Source: Pseudomonas vranovensis DSM 16006 (lineage in GTDB: Bacteria > Pseudomonadota > Gammaproteobacteria > Pseudomonadales > Pseudomonadaceae). From it: 64,000 nt of DNA. This document shows, in pieces, positions 1 through 9,212 of this stretch (its first letter is position 1; the number at the start of each line of letters is the position of its first letter). Location: the NCBI RefSeq assembly GCF_000425805.1, contig NZ_AUED01000012.1:124001-188000 (forward strand). Direction: 5' to 3'. The translations under genes and the position numbers were made by a program. The notes under the pieces were generated by a model. The model searched no databases and was not told the origin of the DNA. It worked only from the letters and a program-made list of their open reading frames with translations.

Positions 1-252
1 GGCCAGCAACAGCGTGTCGGTATCGCCCGCGCCATCGTCCACCGCCCGGCTCTGCTGTTGGCGGACGAACCCACCGGTAACCTCGACCCGCGCCTGGCCG
101 CGGAAATCATGGGTGTATTCGAAGATATCAACCGCCTGGGCACCAGCGTGCTGATCGCCAGTCATGACCTGGCACTGATCGCGCGCATGCGCCATCGCAT
201 GCTGACCTTGCAGCGCGGCCGCTTGATCGGCGACGGGGAGGCCGGGCAATGA
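1..252 (+). CDS. ftsE: Cell division ATP-binding protein FtsE (C-terminal part, cut by window edge)
   Basis: The reading frame is open from base 1 and encodes the end of an ABC ATPase: the signature region (GQQQRVGIARAI), then Walker B (LLLADEPTGNLDP) and the switch histidine (ASHD). FtsE pairs with FtsX at the divisome, where the complex controls peptidoglycan hydrolases during constriction. The stop overlaps the ftsX start in an ATGA junction, which supports FtsE rather than another ABC ATPase. Only about the last third of the protein is present. Confidence 0.95.
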   Translation, partial: GQQQRVGIARAIVHRPALLLADEPTGNLDPRLAAEIMGVFEDINRLGTSVLIASHDLALIARMRHRMLTLQRGRLIGDGEAGQ

Positions 253-1277
253 GTGCAACACGTAGTCCCAAGGTTTCCGAGCGGGTAGCGCCCAAGGCCG
301 CTGATCCACAGCCGGAAAAGAAAAAGCGCGACAGCCATGACGATGATGGTCCTGACTTTCGCACCCTGCTGCACGCCTGGCTGGAAAGCCACCGCTCAAG
401 CCTGATGGACAGCCTGCGCCGCCTGGGCAAGCAGCCCATCGGCAGCTTCTTTACCTGCCTGGTGATGGCCGTGGCCCTGAGCCTGCCCATGGGCTTGTCG
501 CTGCTGTTGAGCAACGTCGAACGGCTGGGCGGTTCCTGGCAGCGCGCGGCGCAGATATCCCTCTATCTCAAGCTTGACGCCAGCACCGCTGATGGCGAGG
601 CCCTGCGTGAGCAGATCAAGGGCCTGCCCGGCGTGGCCGAGGCCGAGTACGTCAGCCGCGAGAAAGCACTGGAAGAGTTCCAGCAGCAGTCCGGCCTGGG
701 CGATGCGCTGCGGGAACTGCCTGAAAACCCGTTGCCCGGTGTGGTCGTGGTGACCCCGGCCGAAGTCGACAAACCTGCCCTTGAAGCCTTGCGCCAGCGC
801 CTTGCGGAACTGCCCAAGGTCGATGTGGCGCAACTGGACCTGCTCTGGGTCGAACGCCTGGCGGCCATCCTCAAACTGGGCGACCGCTTTGTCTTCGGTC
901 TGACGGTCTTGCTGGTTTCGGCACTGCTTTTGGTAATTGGTAACACAATTCGCCTGCACATCGAGAACCGCCGTACCGAGATCGAGGTGATCAAGCTTGT
1001 AGGCGGCACAGACAGCTATGTTCGCCGACCTTTCCTGTACATGGGTGCCTTGTATGGCCTGGGTGCGGGGGTATTGGCCTGGGGAGTACTCGCGTTTGGC
1101 CTTGACTGGCTCAACGACGCGGTTATCGGGCTTTCCGACCTGTATGGCAGTGATTTTTCCCTGGCCGGTGTGCCATCTGCCGATGGTCTGTCGCTCTTGC
1201 TTGGTGCGGTACTGTTAGGGTATATCGGTGCTTGGATTGCGGTCGCCCGCCACCTGAGCGAGCTTGCACCGCGATAG
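249..1277 (+). CDS. ftsX: Cell division ABC transporter permease FtsX
   Basis: The 342-residue protein has a charged cytoplasmic N-terminal stretch (residues 1-60, rich in Lys/Asp). It continues with a membrane segment near 70-90, a periplasmic domain of about 120 residues, and three C-terminal membrane segments, which is the FtsX layout. In the FtsEX complex it relays ATP hydrolysis by FtsE to envelope hydrolase regulators. It is translationally coupled to ftsE by a 4-nt overlap. The N-terminal extension is longer than in E. coli FtsX but is usual in Pseudomonas. Confidence 0.97.
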   Translation: MSATRSPKVSERVAPKAADPQPEKKKRDSHDDDGPDFRTLLHAWLESHRSSLMDSLRRLGKQPIGSFFTCLVMAVALSLPMGLSLLLSNVERLGGSWQRAAQISLYLKLDASTADGEALREQIKGLPGVAEAEYVSREKALEEFQQQSGLGDALRELPENPLPGVVVVTPAEVDKPALEALRQRLAELPKVDVAQLDLLWVERLAAILKLGDRFVFGLTVLLVSALLLVIGNTIRLHIENRRTEIEVIKLVGGTDSYVRRPFLYMGALYGLGAGVLAWGVLAFGLDWLNDAVIGLSDLYGSDFSLAGVPSADGLSLLLGAVLLGYIGAWIAVARHLSELAPR

Positions 1278-1314
1278 TGTCTTTTTGCTGCTATTGACTC
1301 TTTTCATTTTTAGG

Positions 1315-1340
1315 GAACTTGTTTCGCGGTTTCCGGTCAA
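1315..1340 (+). promoter_or_regulatory. Candidate AlgU (sigma-E type) promoter of rpoH
   Basis: GAACTT at 1315-1320 is followed 16 nt later by TCAA at 1337-1340. This matches the envelope-stress sigma consensus GAACTT-N16/17-TCtgA in the -35 box and in the first bases of the -10 box. It lies about 50 nt before the rpoH start codon. An AlgU-dependent rpoH promoter is known in P. aeruginosa; its use here is inferred from the sequence. Confidence 0.5.
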
Positions 1341-1390
1341 TGTTGGCAGTGCCTGAGGGCACGAGTTTAGTGAGTCGGAGGTTTTTTCGT

Positions 1391-2245
1391 ATGACCACTT
1401 CGTTGCAACCTGCCTATGCCCTGGTTCCCGGCGCAAACCTGGAAGCCTATGTGCACACGGTCAACAGCATTCCATTGCTGACGCCGGAGCAGGAGCGTGA
1501 ACTGGCCGAGAGTCTCTACTATGAGCAGAATCTTGAGGCGGCTCGGCAAATGGTGCTCGCCCACCTGCGGTTTGTCGTACATATCGCTCGCAGCTATTCC
1601 GGCTACGGGCTGGCCCAGGCTGACCTGATCCAGGAAGGCAATGTCGGGCTGATGAAAGCGGTCAAGCGTTTCAACCCTGAGATGGGTGTACGCCTGGTGT
1701 CCTTTGCGGTGCACTGGATCAAGGCCGAGATTCACGAGTTCATCCTGCGTAACTGGCGCATCGTCAAAGTGGCCACCACCAAGGCCCAGCGCAAGCTGTT
1801 CTTCAACCTGCGCAGCCAGAAAAAACGCCTGGCCTGGCTGAACAACGATGAAGTTCATCGTGTTGCCGAAAGCCTGGGTGTCGAGCCGCGTGAAGTGCGT
1901 GAGATGGAGAGCCGCCTGACCGGTCAGGACATGGCCTTCGACCCGGCCAGTGAAGCCGACGACGACAGTGCATTCCAGTCGCCGGCCAACTACCTGGAAG
2001 ACCACCGTTACGACCCGGCGCGTCAACTGGAGGATGCCGACTGGAGTGACAACTCCACCAGCAACCTGCACGAAGCCCTGCAGGGCCTGGATGATCGCAG
2101 CCGTGACATCCTCTACCAGCGCTGGCTAGCCGAGGAAAAGGCCACCTTGCATGACCTGGCCGAGAAATACAGCGTGTCTGCCGAGCGGATTCGCCAGCTG
2201 GAAAAGAATGCGATGAACAAGGTCAAAGCCTTGATCGCAGTCTGA
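1391..2245 (+). CDS. rpoH: Heat-shock sigma factor RpoH (sigma-32)
   Basis: This 284-residue sigma-70 family factor directs RNA polymerase to heat-shock promoters. Region 2 is clear, with the core-binding and -10 recognition stretch around [17 protein letters not shown] and [16 protein letters not shown]. The RpoH box, including QRKLFFNLR, follows at about residue 130-140. Region 4 ends in a helix-turn-helix containing [14 protein letters not shown]. The frame is open 24 codons further upstream, but ATG 1391 follows a GGAGG site and gives the family's usual N-terminus. A strong terminator follows. Confidence 0.97.
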   Translation: MTTSLQPAYALVPGANLEAYVHTVNSIPLLTPEQERELAESLYYEQNLEAARQMVLAHLRFVVHIARSYSGYGLAQADLIQEGNVGLMKAVKRFNPEMGVRLVSFAVHWIKAEIHEFILRNWRIVKVATTKAQRKLFFNLRSQKKRLAWLNNDEVHRVAESLGVEPREVREMESRLTGQDMAFDPASEADDDSAFQSPANYLEDHRYDPARQLEDADWSDNSTSNLHEALQGLDDRSRDILYQRWLAEEKATLHDLAEKYSVSAERIRQLEKNAMNKVKALIAV

Positions 2246-2265
2246 TTCGCGATACGGCAATAACC

Positions 2266-2293
2266 AAAAAGCCCCGACGTGTCGGGGCTTTTT
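2266..2293 (+). terminator. Intrinsic terminator of rpoH
   Basis: An 8-bp GC stem (GCCCCGAC / GTCGGGGC) with a 2-nt spacer is preceded by five A and followed by five T. It sits 20 nt after the rpoH stop. The flanking A and T runs could let it work on both strands. Confidence 0.9.
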
Positions 2294-2325
2294 CATGATT
2301 CTCCGCCACCCCTGTCGAGACTGTT

Positions 2326-2835
2326 ATGACCATTTCCTTGTACGCCGCTTCTGTTCCTGTTTTCAAGCAAATGCTCAACGCCTTGAGTGATGTTCTGAAC
2401 AAGGCCGAAGCTCACGCCACGGCGAAAAACATTGATCCGAGCGTCTTCCTCCAGGCTCGCCTGTATCCGGATATGTTTCCACTGGTTCGCCAGGTGCAGA
2501 TCGCTGTTGATTTCGCCAAGGGTGTATCGGCGCGCCTGGCTGAGGTCGAGTTGCCGAAATACGATGACAGCGAAACCACCTTTGCTGAACTGCAAGCGCT
2601 GATCAGTAAGGTTCTGGCTTTCCTGGATGGCGTTGCGCCGGCGCAGATCGACGGCAAGGAAGGCATCGAAATCGTGACCCGTCCGGGCACGCCGAAAGAG
2701 AAGCGCTTCAGTGGCCAGGCTTATTTGCTGACCTACGGCCTGCCACAGTTCTTCTTCCACGTCACCACCACTTACGCAATCCTGCGTCACAACGGTGTCG
2801 AAGTGGGCAAACGTGACTATATGGGCGCGTTCTAA
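2326..2835 (+). CDS. DUF1993 family protein
   Basis: This soluble, mostly helical protein of 169 residues matches the DUF1993 family, which falls in the DinB-like four-helix-bundle group. Visible features are the N-terminal SLYAASVPVFKQMLNAL helix and a C-terminal helix with FFFHVTTTYAILRHNGVEVGK. The molecular function is unknown. It stands alone between two terminators, so it is probably a single-gene transcript. No signal peptide or membrane segment is visible. Confidence 0.85.
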   Translation: MTISLYAASVPVFKQMLNALSDVLNKAEAHATAKNIDPSVFLQARLYPDMFPLVRQVQIAVDFAKGVSARLAEVELPKYDDSETTFAELQALISKVLAFLDGVAPAQIDGKEGIEIVTRPGTPKEKRFSGQAYLLTYGLPQFFFHVTTTYAILRHNGVEVGKRDYMGAF

Positions 2836-2860
2836 GGCGGTTACCCAGTAATCAGCCAAT

Positions 2861-2898
2861 AAAAAACCCGGCAAAGTGTGCGCTTTGCCGGGTTTTTT
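2861..2898. terminator. Bidirectional terminator between DUF1993 gene and mtgA
   Basis: A 10-bp stem (CCCGGCAAAG / CTTTGCCGGG) with a 6-nt loop is flanked by six A on the left and six T on the right. It separates two convergent genes. The mtgA stop codon lies inside its right arm tail, at 2897-2899. Confidence 0.92.
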
Positions 2899-3619
2899 AT
2901 TGGCTCCAGGGCGCCCGGCGCGGGCTGTCCAGTTGCGCCAGATAACCACTACCGCCCAGCTGGCGCATCTGCTGGCGAATCCAGCCGGCACGTCGCGCCA
3001 CATAAGTGCTTGGCCGGCTGGCACTCCAGTTCAACGGGCTGGGCAGCACCGCAGCCAGCAGGCTGGCCTGTTGGCGCGATAGTTGACGGGCATCGACGCC
3101 AAAGTGGTGCCGCGCTGCGGCCTGCGCGCCAAACACGCCTTCACCCCATTCAGCGCTGTTGAGATAGACCTCAAGAATCCGCTCTTTCGACCACAGCAGC
3201 TCGATCAACGCGGTGAACCAGGCTTCCAGGCCCTTGCGCAGCCAGCTACGGCCAGCCCAGAGGAACTGGTTCTTGGCCACTTGCTGGCTCAGGGTGCTGG
3301 CGCCGCGGATACTGCCACCGCGTTCGTTATGGGCCAGCGCCGCCTGGATGGCATTGAAGTCAAAGCCCCAGTGGTAGGCGAACTTCTGGTCTTCGCCGGC
3401 GATCACCGCCAGCTTGAGCTCATCGGAGATGTTCTCCCACGGCTCCCAGTCCCGTTGCAGGTCGATCGGCTGGCCGTTGAACCAGGACTCGACCTTGCGT
3501 TCGACCATCAGCGCCGTGCCGGGTGGCGGGACCCAGCGAAATACCAGTACCAGCAGGACACTGCCAGCGGCAAACCAGAGCAGGGCGCGGGTAAGGCGAC
3601 GGAAAAGGGAAGACAACAT
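2897..3619 (-). CDS. mtgA: Monofunctional biosynthetic peptidoglycan transglycosylase MtgA
   Basis: A 240-residue GT51 glycosyltransferase that polymerises lipid II into glycan strands at the periplasmic face of the inner membrane. One N-terminal membrane anchor (about residues 10-28) is followed by the GT51 domain, with the catalytic-Glu motif AGEDQKF, then RGASTLSQQVAKN and EVYLNSAEWG. No transpeptidase domain is present. The frame is open further upstream. ATG 3619 is chosen because it gives the family's usual N-terminus, and a TATAAT (-10-like, minus strand, 3654-3659) lies just upstream. Confidence 0.93.
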   Translation of the reverse strand: MLSSLFRRLTRALLWFAAGSVLLVLVFRWVPPPGTALMVERKVESWFNGQPIDLQRDWEPWENISDELKLAVIAGEDQKFAYHWGFDFNAIQAALAHNERGGSIRGASTLSQQVAKNQFLWAGRSWLRKGLEAWFTALIELLWSKERILEVYLNSAEWGEGVFGAQAAARHHFGVDARQLSRQQASLLAAVLPSPLNWSASRPSTYVARRAGWIRQQMRQLGGSGYLAQLDSPRRAPWSQ

Positions 3620-3688
3620 AGGTGATGGCTTGGCCGAACCGATGGAGCGGGCCATTATACAGACCCTGTGCTGACTAGGAGTCATCCC

Positions 3689-4060
3689 ATGCTTCGTAGC
3701 TTTCTGCTGCTTGCGGCGTTTTTCGGATTCACCGGCGTGGCCCTGGGCGCCTTTGCTGCTCATGGCCTCAAGGGGCGCCTGAGCAGCGAATACCTGGCCA
3801 TTTTTCACACCGGTGTGACCTATCAGCTGGTCCATGCCCTGGCCCTGCTCGGGGTTGCCGTCCTGGCTACCCAGTTGCCGGGACGCCTGGTGGGGTGGGC
3901 CGGTGGTCTGTTCGCCCTGGGGATCGTGCTGTTCTCCGGTAGCCTGTACTTGCTGACCCTGAGCGGCATCGGCAAGTTGGGTATCGTCACACCCATCGGC
4001 GGCCTGGCATTCCTCGGTGGCTGGCTGTGCCTGGGCCTGGCTGCCTGGCGCCTGGGTTGA
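3689..4060 (+). CDS. DUF423 (YgdD-type) inner-membrane protein
   Basis: The 123-residue, very hydrophobic protein has about four membrane segments and matches DUF423. Family marks are GVALGAFAAHGLKG near the N-terminus and TPIGGLAFLGGW near the C-terminus. Function is unknown. An AGGAG site lies 8 nt before ATG 3689, so the seven upstream in-frame codons are not used. It diverges from mtgA with a shared promoter region of about 70 bp. Confidence 0.88.
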   Translation: MLRSFLLLAAFFGFTGVALGAFAAHGLKGRLSSEYLAIFHTGVTYQLVHALALLGVAVLATQLPGRLVGWAGGLFALGIVLFSGSLYLLTLSGIGKLGIVTPIGGLAFLGGWLCLGLAAWRLG

Positions 4061-4161
4061 CCCAGCGGTCCAAATCGAGACGAATGGCGATGCTTGGCCT
4101 TGGTCGCAGCACCTGATCGGGGCTAGAATGCGGGCCCCTAAAAATAATGGTGGCCGTGCGC

Positions 4162-4362
4162 ATGCGCATTCAATTGAACGGTGAACCCTTCGAGTTGCCC
4201 GATGGCGAAAGCGTCGAGGCCCTGCTGACCCGCCTGGACCTTGTCGGGCGCCGCGTCGCGGTAGAGCTCAACCTGGATATCGTGCCACGTAGCCAGCACG
4301 CCGCCACGGCGTTGCGTGATGGCGACCAGGTCGAAGTCGTGCATGCCATCGGCGGCGGCTAG
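4162..4362 (+). CDS. thiS: Sulfur carrier protein ThiS
   Basis: A 66-residue ubiquitin-fold sulfur carrier for making the thiazole ring of thiamine. It ends in the required Gly-Gly tail (VVHAIGGG), which is adenylated and thiocarboxylated before sulfur is passed to ThiG. ATG 4162 (MRIQLNGE) gives the family's usual N-terminus; an in-frame ATG at 4147 would add five residues and cannot be excluded. It lies 48 nt before thiG and almost certainly shares its transcript. Confidence 0.93.
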   Translation: MRIQLNGEPFELPDGESVEALLTRLDLVGRRVAVELNLDIVPRSQHAATALRDGDQVEVVHAIGGG

Positions 4363-4410
4363 GACCCCAGGATTACCTTGCAAGTCCCTCAACCTTTCAG
4401 AGGATTTCCG

Positions 4411-5205
4411 ATGAGCAACCTCCGCAGCGACAAGCCCTTCACTCTGGCCGGCCGTACCTTCCAGTCGCGCCTGCTGGTCGGCACCGGCAAATACCGTGAC
4501 CTTGAAGAAACCCGCCTGGCCATCGAGGCCTCGGGAGCCGAGATCGTCACCGTGGCCGTGCGTCGTACCAACATCGGCCAGAACCCGGGCGAGCCGAATC
4601 TGCTCGATGTGCTGCCGCCGGACCGCTACACCATCCTGCCGAACACCGCCGGTTGCTACGACGCGGTCGAAGCTGTACGCACCTGCCGCCTGGCCCGTGA
4701 GCTGCTCGACGGCCACAACCTGGTCAAGCTGGAAGTACTGGCCGACCAGAAAACCCTGTTCCCCAACGTGATCGAAACCCTCAAGGCCGCCGAAGTGCTG
4801 GTCAAGGACGGCTTCGACGTGATGGTCTACACCAGCGACGACCCGATCATTGCCCGTCAACTGGCCGAAGCCGGTTGTATCGCCGTGATGCCGCTGGCCG
4901 GCCTGATCGGTACTGGCCTGGGTATCTGCAACCCGTACAACTTGCAGATCATCCTCGAAGAATCGAAAGTGCCTGTGCTGGTCGACGCCGGTGTTGGCAC
5001 TGCATCCGATGCCACCATCGCCATGGAAATGGGCTGCGAGGCGGTGCTGATGAACTCGGCAATCGCCAATGCCCAACAGCCGATCATGATGGCCGAAGCC
5101 ATGAAACACGCCATCGTTGCCGGCCGTATGGCCTACCTCGCCGGGCGTATGCCGAAAAAACTCTATGCCAGCGCCTCGTCGCCGCTGGATGGTCTGATCA
5201 AGTAA
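4411..5205 (+). CDS. thiG: Thiazole synthase ThiG
   Basis: The 264-residue TIM-barrel enzyme condenses deoxyxylulose 5-phosphate, dehydroglycine and ThiS-thiocarboxylate into the thiazole phosphate of thiamine. Visible motifs are LLVGTGKY near the start, [23 protein letters not shown], and the C-terminal phosphate-binding [11 protein letters not shown] and [18 protein letters not shown] precedes ATG 4411. The gene follows thiS directly and is 9 nt from trmB. Confidence 0.96.
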   Translation: MSNLRSDKPFTLAGRTFQSRLLVGTGKYRDLEETRLAIEASGAEIVTVAVRRTNIGQNPGEPNLLDVLPPDRYTILPNTAGCYDAVEAVRTCRLARELLDGHNLVKLEVLADQKTLFPNVIETLKAAEVLVKDGFDVMVYTSDDPIIARQLAEAGCIAVMPLAGLIGTGLGICNPYNLQIILEESKVPVLVDAGVGTASDATIAMEMGCEAVLMNSAIANAQQPIMMAEAMKHAIVAGRMAYLAGRMPKKLYASASSPLDGLIK

Positions 5206-5214
5206 GAGCCCCTG

Positions 5215-5937
5215 ATGACTGAATCGCAAGAAACGCCGATCTCCCCTGAAGGCGAAGAGCGCCAACACCGCCGCATCAAGAGTTTCGTGATGCGCGCCGG
5301 GCGCATGACCGAAGGCCAGCAACGTGGCCTGGAGCAGGGTGGGCCGTTGTTCATCCTGCCGCTGGCCGAGAGCCCGGTGGACTACGACCAGGTATTTGGC
5401 CGTTCGGCGCCACGTACCCTGGAGATCGGTTTCGGCATGGGCCATTCCCTGCTGGAAATGGCTGCTGCCGCGCCTGAGCAAGACTTCATCGGTGTCGAAG
5501 TACACCGTCCGGGTGTGGGGGCGCTGCTCAACGGCGTACTGACCCAGGGCCTGAAGAACCTGCGGGTGTATGACTGCGATGCCATCGAAGTGCTGAACAA
5601 GTGCGTAGCCGACAACAGCCTTGATCGCCTGATGCTGTTCTTCCCCGACCCGTGGCACAAGAGCCGTCACCACAAGCGTCGTATCGTACAACCGGAGTTC
5701 GCTGAGCTGGTGCGCAGCAAGCTGAAGGTAGGCGGTGTATTCCATATGGCTACCGACTGGGAGCCCTATGCCGAATACATGCTGGAGGTGATGAATGTCG
5801 CCCCGGGTTATCGCAACCTGGCCGCCGACGGTAAGTGCGTCGAGCGCCCGGCCGAGCGCCCGATCACCAAGTTCGAGCGCCGTGGCGAGCGACTTGGGCA
5901 TGGGGTGTGGGATTTGAAGTTCGAAAAACTGGCTTGA
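5215..5937 (+). CDS. trmB: tRNA (guanine-N7-)-methyltransferase TrmB
   Basis: A 240-residue SAM-dependent methyltransferase that makes m7G46 in tRNA variable loops. The SAM motif [15 protein letters not shown] is at about residues 67-81. The family-specific [15 protein letters not shown] is near 142-156, and a C-terminal [17 protein letters not shown] closes the domain. It lies 9 nt behind thiG, a common Pseudomonas linkage with no obvious pathway connection. Confidence 0.96.
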   Translation: MTESQETPISPEGEERQHRRIKSFVMRAGRMTEGQQRGLEQGGPLFILPLAESPVDYDQVFGRSAPRTLEIGFGMGHSLLEMAAAAPEQDFIGVEVHRPGVGALLNGVLTQGLKNLRVYDCDAIEVLNKCVADNSLDRLMLFFPDPWHKSRHHKRRIVQPEFAELVRSKLKVGGVFHMATDWEPYAEYMLEVMNVAPGYRNLAADGKCVERPAERPITKFERRGERLGHGVWDLKFEKLA

Positions 5938-5945
5938 AGGATGTT

Positions 5946-5985
5946 GATCGCGGGGCAAATCGAGACGTCTCGACTTGCCCCGCGG
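5946..5985. repeat. REP-like inverted repeat with palindromic centre, between trmB and DUF3392 gene
   Basis: GCGGGGCAA (5950-5958) and TTGCCCCGC (5975-5983) are inverted copies around a perfect palindrome, TCGAGACGTCTCGA (5960-5973). The outer arms match the REP core seen elsewhere in the window, but the centre is different. It lies between two convergent genes and may end transcription from both sides. Confidence 0.7.
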
Positions 5986-5990
5986 TGCAT

Positions 5991-6314
5991 TCAGCGCCGA
6001 TCGGCTACAACGCCAATCAACACCAGCACAATCAGCAGCACCGGCGCCAACGCATAGTTGTTGAACTGCGCCAGGCCGCGCACCACCCAGGGCGTGGCAT
6101 AGATCAACGCGGCGCCACTGCCGATCATCACCAGCACCGCCATGAACGGCACACGCAAGGCGCCTGCCAGGCCGCCCAGGCGCTGTTCTACCCAGCCTTT
6201 GATGTCGGTGCCAAACAGCACCAGCAGGCAGCCCACAAGGGCCAGCGAGATCTCCGACAAGTTGCTGCGACTCCAGCGGGAAACGGTCGAGAGCAGGTCG
6301 AGTACCAGGTCCAT
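5991..6314 (-). CDS. DUF3392 family inner-membrane protein
   Basis: A 107-residue protein with two or three hydrophobic segments (around residues 22-38, 54-72 and 84-102), matching the small Pseudomonas DUF3392 family. Function is unknown. ATG 6314 is preceded by AAGGA at a good distance. It starts 9 nt after hemW, so it is likely the last gene of a metX/yggT-side minus-strand run that includes rdgB and hemW. Confidence 0.75.
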   Translation of the reverse strand: MDLVLDLLSTVSRWSRSNLSEISLALVGCLLVLFGTDIKGWVEQRLGGLAGALRVPFMAVLVMIGSGAALIYATPWVVRGLAQFNNYALAPVLLIVLVLIGVVADRR

Positions 6315-6323
6315 TCGCAATCC

Positions 6324-7538
6324 TTAGGTCAAGAAATACTGCAGCAGGTCGTTGAGGAACAACTGGCCTTGCGGGGTAGCGACCAGTCGCGTCGTTTCGA
6401 CCTGCAATAAGCCTTTTTGTTCGGCCTCGCGCCGTGCGGCCGTCAGTTGCTCCAGCGCCAGGCCCGTGCGCTGGCTGAACAGCTCGGCGTCCACGCCCTG
6501 GGTCAGGCGCAGGGCATTCATCAGGAACTCGAACGGCAGTTCGTCCACCGGCAACAGCTTCTCGCCAGCCTTGAAGGCCTTGGCCGGGTTGAGATAGTCC
6601 TTGGGCAGGCGGGTTTTCCAGGTGCGCAGGATGCGCCCGTCGGGGTGGCTGAGCTTGCCGTGGGCGCCGGCACCGATGCCGATGAAATCACCGAAACTCC
6701 AGTAATTGAGGTTGTGCCGAGCCGCCCGGCCTGGCTGGGCGTAGGCCGACACTTCGTACTGGCTGTAGCCGTGGCTGGCCAGCAGGGCCTGGCCGGCTTC
6801 CTGGATGTCCCAGAGGATGTCGTCCTCGGGCAGCAATGGTGGTTGGTTCCAGAACACCGTGTTCGGTTCCAGGGTCAGCTGGTACCAGGACAGGTGCGTG
6901 GGGGCCAGGGCAATGGCCTGGCGCAGGTCGCCCAGGGCGTCGTCCAGGGTTTGATCGGGCAGGCCGTGCATCAGGTCCAGATTGAAGTTGTCGAACCCGG
7001 CGTTGCGCGCCATGTCGGCAGCACGAATGGCCTCGTCACCATTGTGGATGCGCCCCAGTGCTTCGAGCTTGGCCTGCTGGAAGCTCTGGATGCCGATCGA
7101 CAACCTGTTGATGCCCAGCTGCCGGTAGGCCTTGAACTTCTCCTGCTCGAACGTCCCGGGGTTGGCCTCCAGGGTGATTTCGATATCGCTGGCGAAGGGA
7201 ATGCGCTGTTCCACGCCTGCCAGCAGGCGGCCCAGGGCACGGGCGCTGAACAGGCTGGGTGTACCGCCACCGAAGAAGATCGAGCTGATCGGCCGGCCAT
7301 ACACTGCGCCCAATTCCTGGTCGAGGTCGGCCAGCAAGGCATCGACGTAGGCCTCTTCAGGTAGTTCGGGCGTCGCGGCGTGGGAGTTGAAGTCGCAGTA
7401 CGGGCATTTGCGCACGCACCACGGGATATGGATATACAGCGCCAGGGGCGGCAGCTGCGGCAAGGCCGCCCGTGGTGCTTGAGAAGTGAAGCCAGCCTCG
7501 CCCAGGTGCAGTGGCTGTGCCGGCGAACGATCGGTCAT
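6324..7538 (-). CDS. hemW: Heme chaperone HemW (radical SAM)
   Basis: The 404-residue radical-SAM family protein has the cluster motif CVRKCPYC (CX3CX2C) near residue 40 and [10 protein letters not shown] soon after. HemW proteins bind heme and deliver it to respiratory enzymes. They were once called HemN-like, but lack true coproporphyrinogen oxidase activity. ATG 7538 overlaps the rdgB stop in an ATGA junction, which excludes the longer upstream frame. Confidence 0.92.
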   Translation of the reverse strand: MTDRSPAQPLHLGEAGFTSQAPRAALPQLPPLALYIHIPWCVRKCPYCDFNSHAATPELPEEAYVDALLADLDQELGAVYGRPISSIFFGGGTPSLFSARALGRLLAGVEQRIPFASDIEITLEANPGTFEQEKFKAYRQLGINRLSIGIQSFQQAKLEALGRIHNGDEAIRAADMARNAGFDNFNLDLMHGLPDQTLDDALGDLRQAIALAPTHLSWYQLTLEPNTVFWNQPPLLPEDDILWDIQEAGQALLASHGYSQYEVSAYAQPGRAARHNLNYWSFGDFIGIGAGAHGKLSHPDGRILRTWKTRLPKDYLNPAKAFKAGEKLLPVDELPFEFLMNALRLTQGVDAELFSQRTGLALEQLTAARREAEQKGLLQVETTRLVATPQGQLFLNDLLQYFLT

Positions 7539-8131
7539 GCCAGGCCCAGACGTTGACGCAGCAGGCTCATGGCGCGGGCACGGTGGCTGATCTGGTTCTT
7601 GTCGGCAGGGCTGAGTTCGGCGCTGGAGCAGTTGCGCTCCGGTACCCAGAACAAGGGATCGTAGCCGAAGCCGTGTTCGCCACTGGCCTGGGTCAGGATA
7701 CGGCCATGCCACAGCCCTTCGCAGAGAATCGGCAGCGGGTCGTCGGCGTGGCGCACCAGGGCCAGGACGCAGACGAACTGGGCGCCTCGCTCGGACTCGG
7801 GCACCTCCTTGAGGGCTTCGAGCAGCTTGGCGTTGTTGGCTGCGTCGCCCTGGCCATCGGCGTAGCGCGCCGAGTAGATACCGGGTGCGCCGCCGAGGAA
7901 GTCCACCGCCAGGCCCGAATCGTCGGCCAGCGCCGGCAGGCCGGAGATGCGCGCAGCGTTGCGCGCCTTGAGGATGGCGTTCTCGACGAACGACAGGCCG
8001 GTTTCTTCCGGCTCTACGCTGCTGAACTCACCGATGGAGCGCAGTTGCACGGTGTCACCGAGCATGGCCTGCAGTTCCTTGAGTTTGCCAGCGTTGTGGC
8101 TGGCCAATACGAGTTGCTGGAAAGTCATCAT
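7535..8131 (-). CDS. rdgB: XTP/dITP pyrophosphatase (RdgB/HAM1)
   Basis: A 198-residue Ham1-family enzyme that hydrolyses dITP, XTP and ITP to monophosphates and keeps deaminated purines out of DNA and RNA. The substrate loop [10 protein letters not shown] is at residues 11-20, [14 protein letters not shown] near 68-81, and GFGYDPLF near 150. It overlaps the upstream DUF4426 gene by 4 nt and hemW by 4 nt, so the three are translationally coupled. Confidence 0.95.
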   Translation of the reverse strand: MMTFQQLVLASHNAGKLKELQAMLGDTVQLRSIGEFSSVEPEETGLSFVENAILKARNAARISGLPALADDSGLAVDFLGGAPGIYSARYADGQGDAANNAKLLEALKEVPESERGAQFVCVLALVRHADDPLPILCEGLWHGRILTQASGEHGFGYDPLFWVPERNCSSAELSPADKNQISHRARAMSLLRQRLGLA

Positions 8132-8562
8132 TCGCCTGGGAAAAGCTCTTGGTTGAAACTGATGGTCTCGGTCTTGCCATCAATGCCAACGTTAATGGTG
8201 AAGGTACGGGTTTCCTGTTGTTCGACAGGGAACTGGGCGATGTAATAGATCGCACCTTGCTCGGTGATCTGCTTGAACTTCAGCGGGACCGAAGCGCTGG
8301 TCAGGTCCTTGACTGTGCCATTGACCTGGGTGACCACGGGTTTGCCGGCCTTGATCACCGAGACGTTGATCACGCCCTGGTTCTTGCTGCGGATCAGTTC
8401 GGCGGCCTTGGCGGTGTCCGGTTGCAGGAAGGTGGAGATGAAGGTGCTGTAGTGCACCGTCGTATCCCCGAAGACTTCCTTGCGTTCACCCTTGATGGCA
8501 TCGGCAGCGACTGCCGACGCACTCAGGCAGGCAACCAGTAAAAAGCTCAACAAGCGGCGCAT
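8128..8562 (-). CDS. DUF4426 periplasmic protein
   Basis: A 144-residue protein with a signal peptide ([20 protein letters not shown], cleaved after AVA-A) and a beta-rich mature part matching DUF4426. Function is unknown. A strong GAGGAGA site precedes ATG 8562. It sits between metW and rdgB in the same direction and overlaps rdgB by 4 nt, an arrangement common in Pseudomonas. Confidence 0.82.
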   Translation of the reverse strand: MRRLLSFLLVACLSASAVAADAIKGERKEVFGDTTVHYSTFISTFLQPDTAKAAELIRSKNQGVINVSVIKAGKPVVTQVNGTVKDLTSASVPLKFKQITEQGAIYYIAQFPVEQQETRTFTINVGIDGKTETISFNQELFPGE

Positions 8563-8584
8563 GTTCGTTCTCCTCAGCTGATGG

Positions 8585-9205
8585 TCAGACCGCGACCTTG
8601 TGTTCCAGAAGGCCGGGGCTGCTGACACGGTAAATGCCGATCTCCCCTAGAAGATTAGGCCATAGCCTGCTCGCCCACCCGTGGCGGTGCAAGTGGTCGA
8701 CTGCCAGGCGGTCGAGGACCTGGGCGCGACGCTCGCTGCACAGTGCCTCGAAGTCTTCAAAGGTGCAGAAGTGGATGTTCGGCGTGTTGTACCAGGTATA
8801 CGGCATGAAGTCGGAAACCGGCATGCGACCCTTGGTCGCCAGGTACCAGCGGCACCGCCAGTGGCCGAAGTTGGGGAAGGTAATGATGCACTGGCGGCCC
8901 ACGCGCAGCATTTCGTCGAGGATCCGGTCAGGGTACTCCACGGCCTGCAGGGCCTGGGTCATGACCACTACGTCGAAGCTGTTGCTGGCGAAATTGCCCA
9001 GCCCCTTGTCCAGGTCCTGCTCGATGACGTTGACGCCCTTGGCCACGCACTGGGCGATATTGTCGGGGTCGATCTCCAGGCCATAGCCCGCGACTTGCTT
9101 GTTGTCGCGCAGCGATGCCAGCAGCTCGCCGGTACCGCAACCGAGGTCGAGTACCCGGCTACCGGCGGGGATCCAGTCTTGGATGATTTCCAGGTCGGCT
9201 CTCAT
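8585..9205 (-). CDS. metW: Methionine biosynthesis protein MetW
   Basis: A 206-residue class I methyltransferase-fold protein with the SAM-binding motif VLDLGCGTGELLA at residues 18-30. MetW is paired with MetX throughout Pseudomonas and related bacteria and is needed for full homoserine acylation, although its own reaction is not settled. It begins 7 nt after metX, so the two are cotranscribed. Confidence 0.93.
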   Translation of the reverse strand: MRADLEIIQDWIPAGSRVLDLGCGTGELLASLRDNKQVAGYGLEIDPDNIAQCVAKGVNVIEQDLDKGLGNFASNSFDVVVMTQALQAVEYPDRILDEMLRVGRQCIITFPNFGHWRCRWYLATKGRMPVSDFMPYTWYNTPNIHFCTFEDFEALCSERRAQVLDRLAVDHLHRHGWASRLWPNLLGEIGIYRVSSPGLLEHKVAV

Positions 9206-9212
9206 AGGGTCC

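Noticed and set aside
4138..5958. 606-codon minus-strand open frame opposite thiS, thiG and trmB
   Set aside because: It spans three real genes and their gaps, has no ribosome site, and its translation has no recognisable domain.
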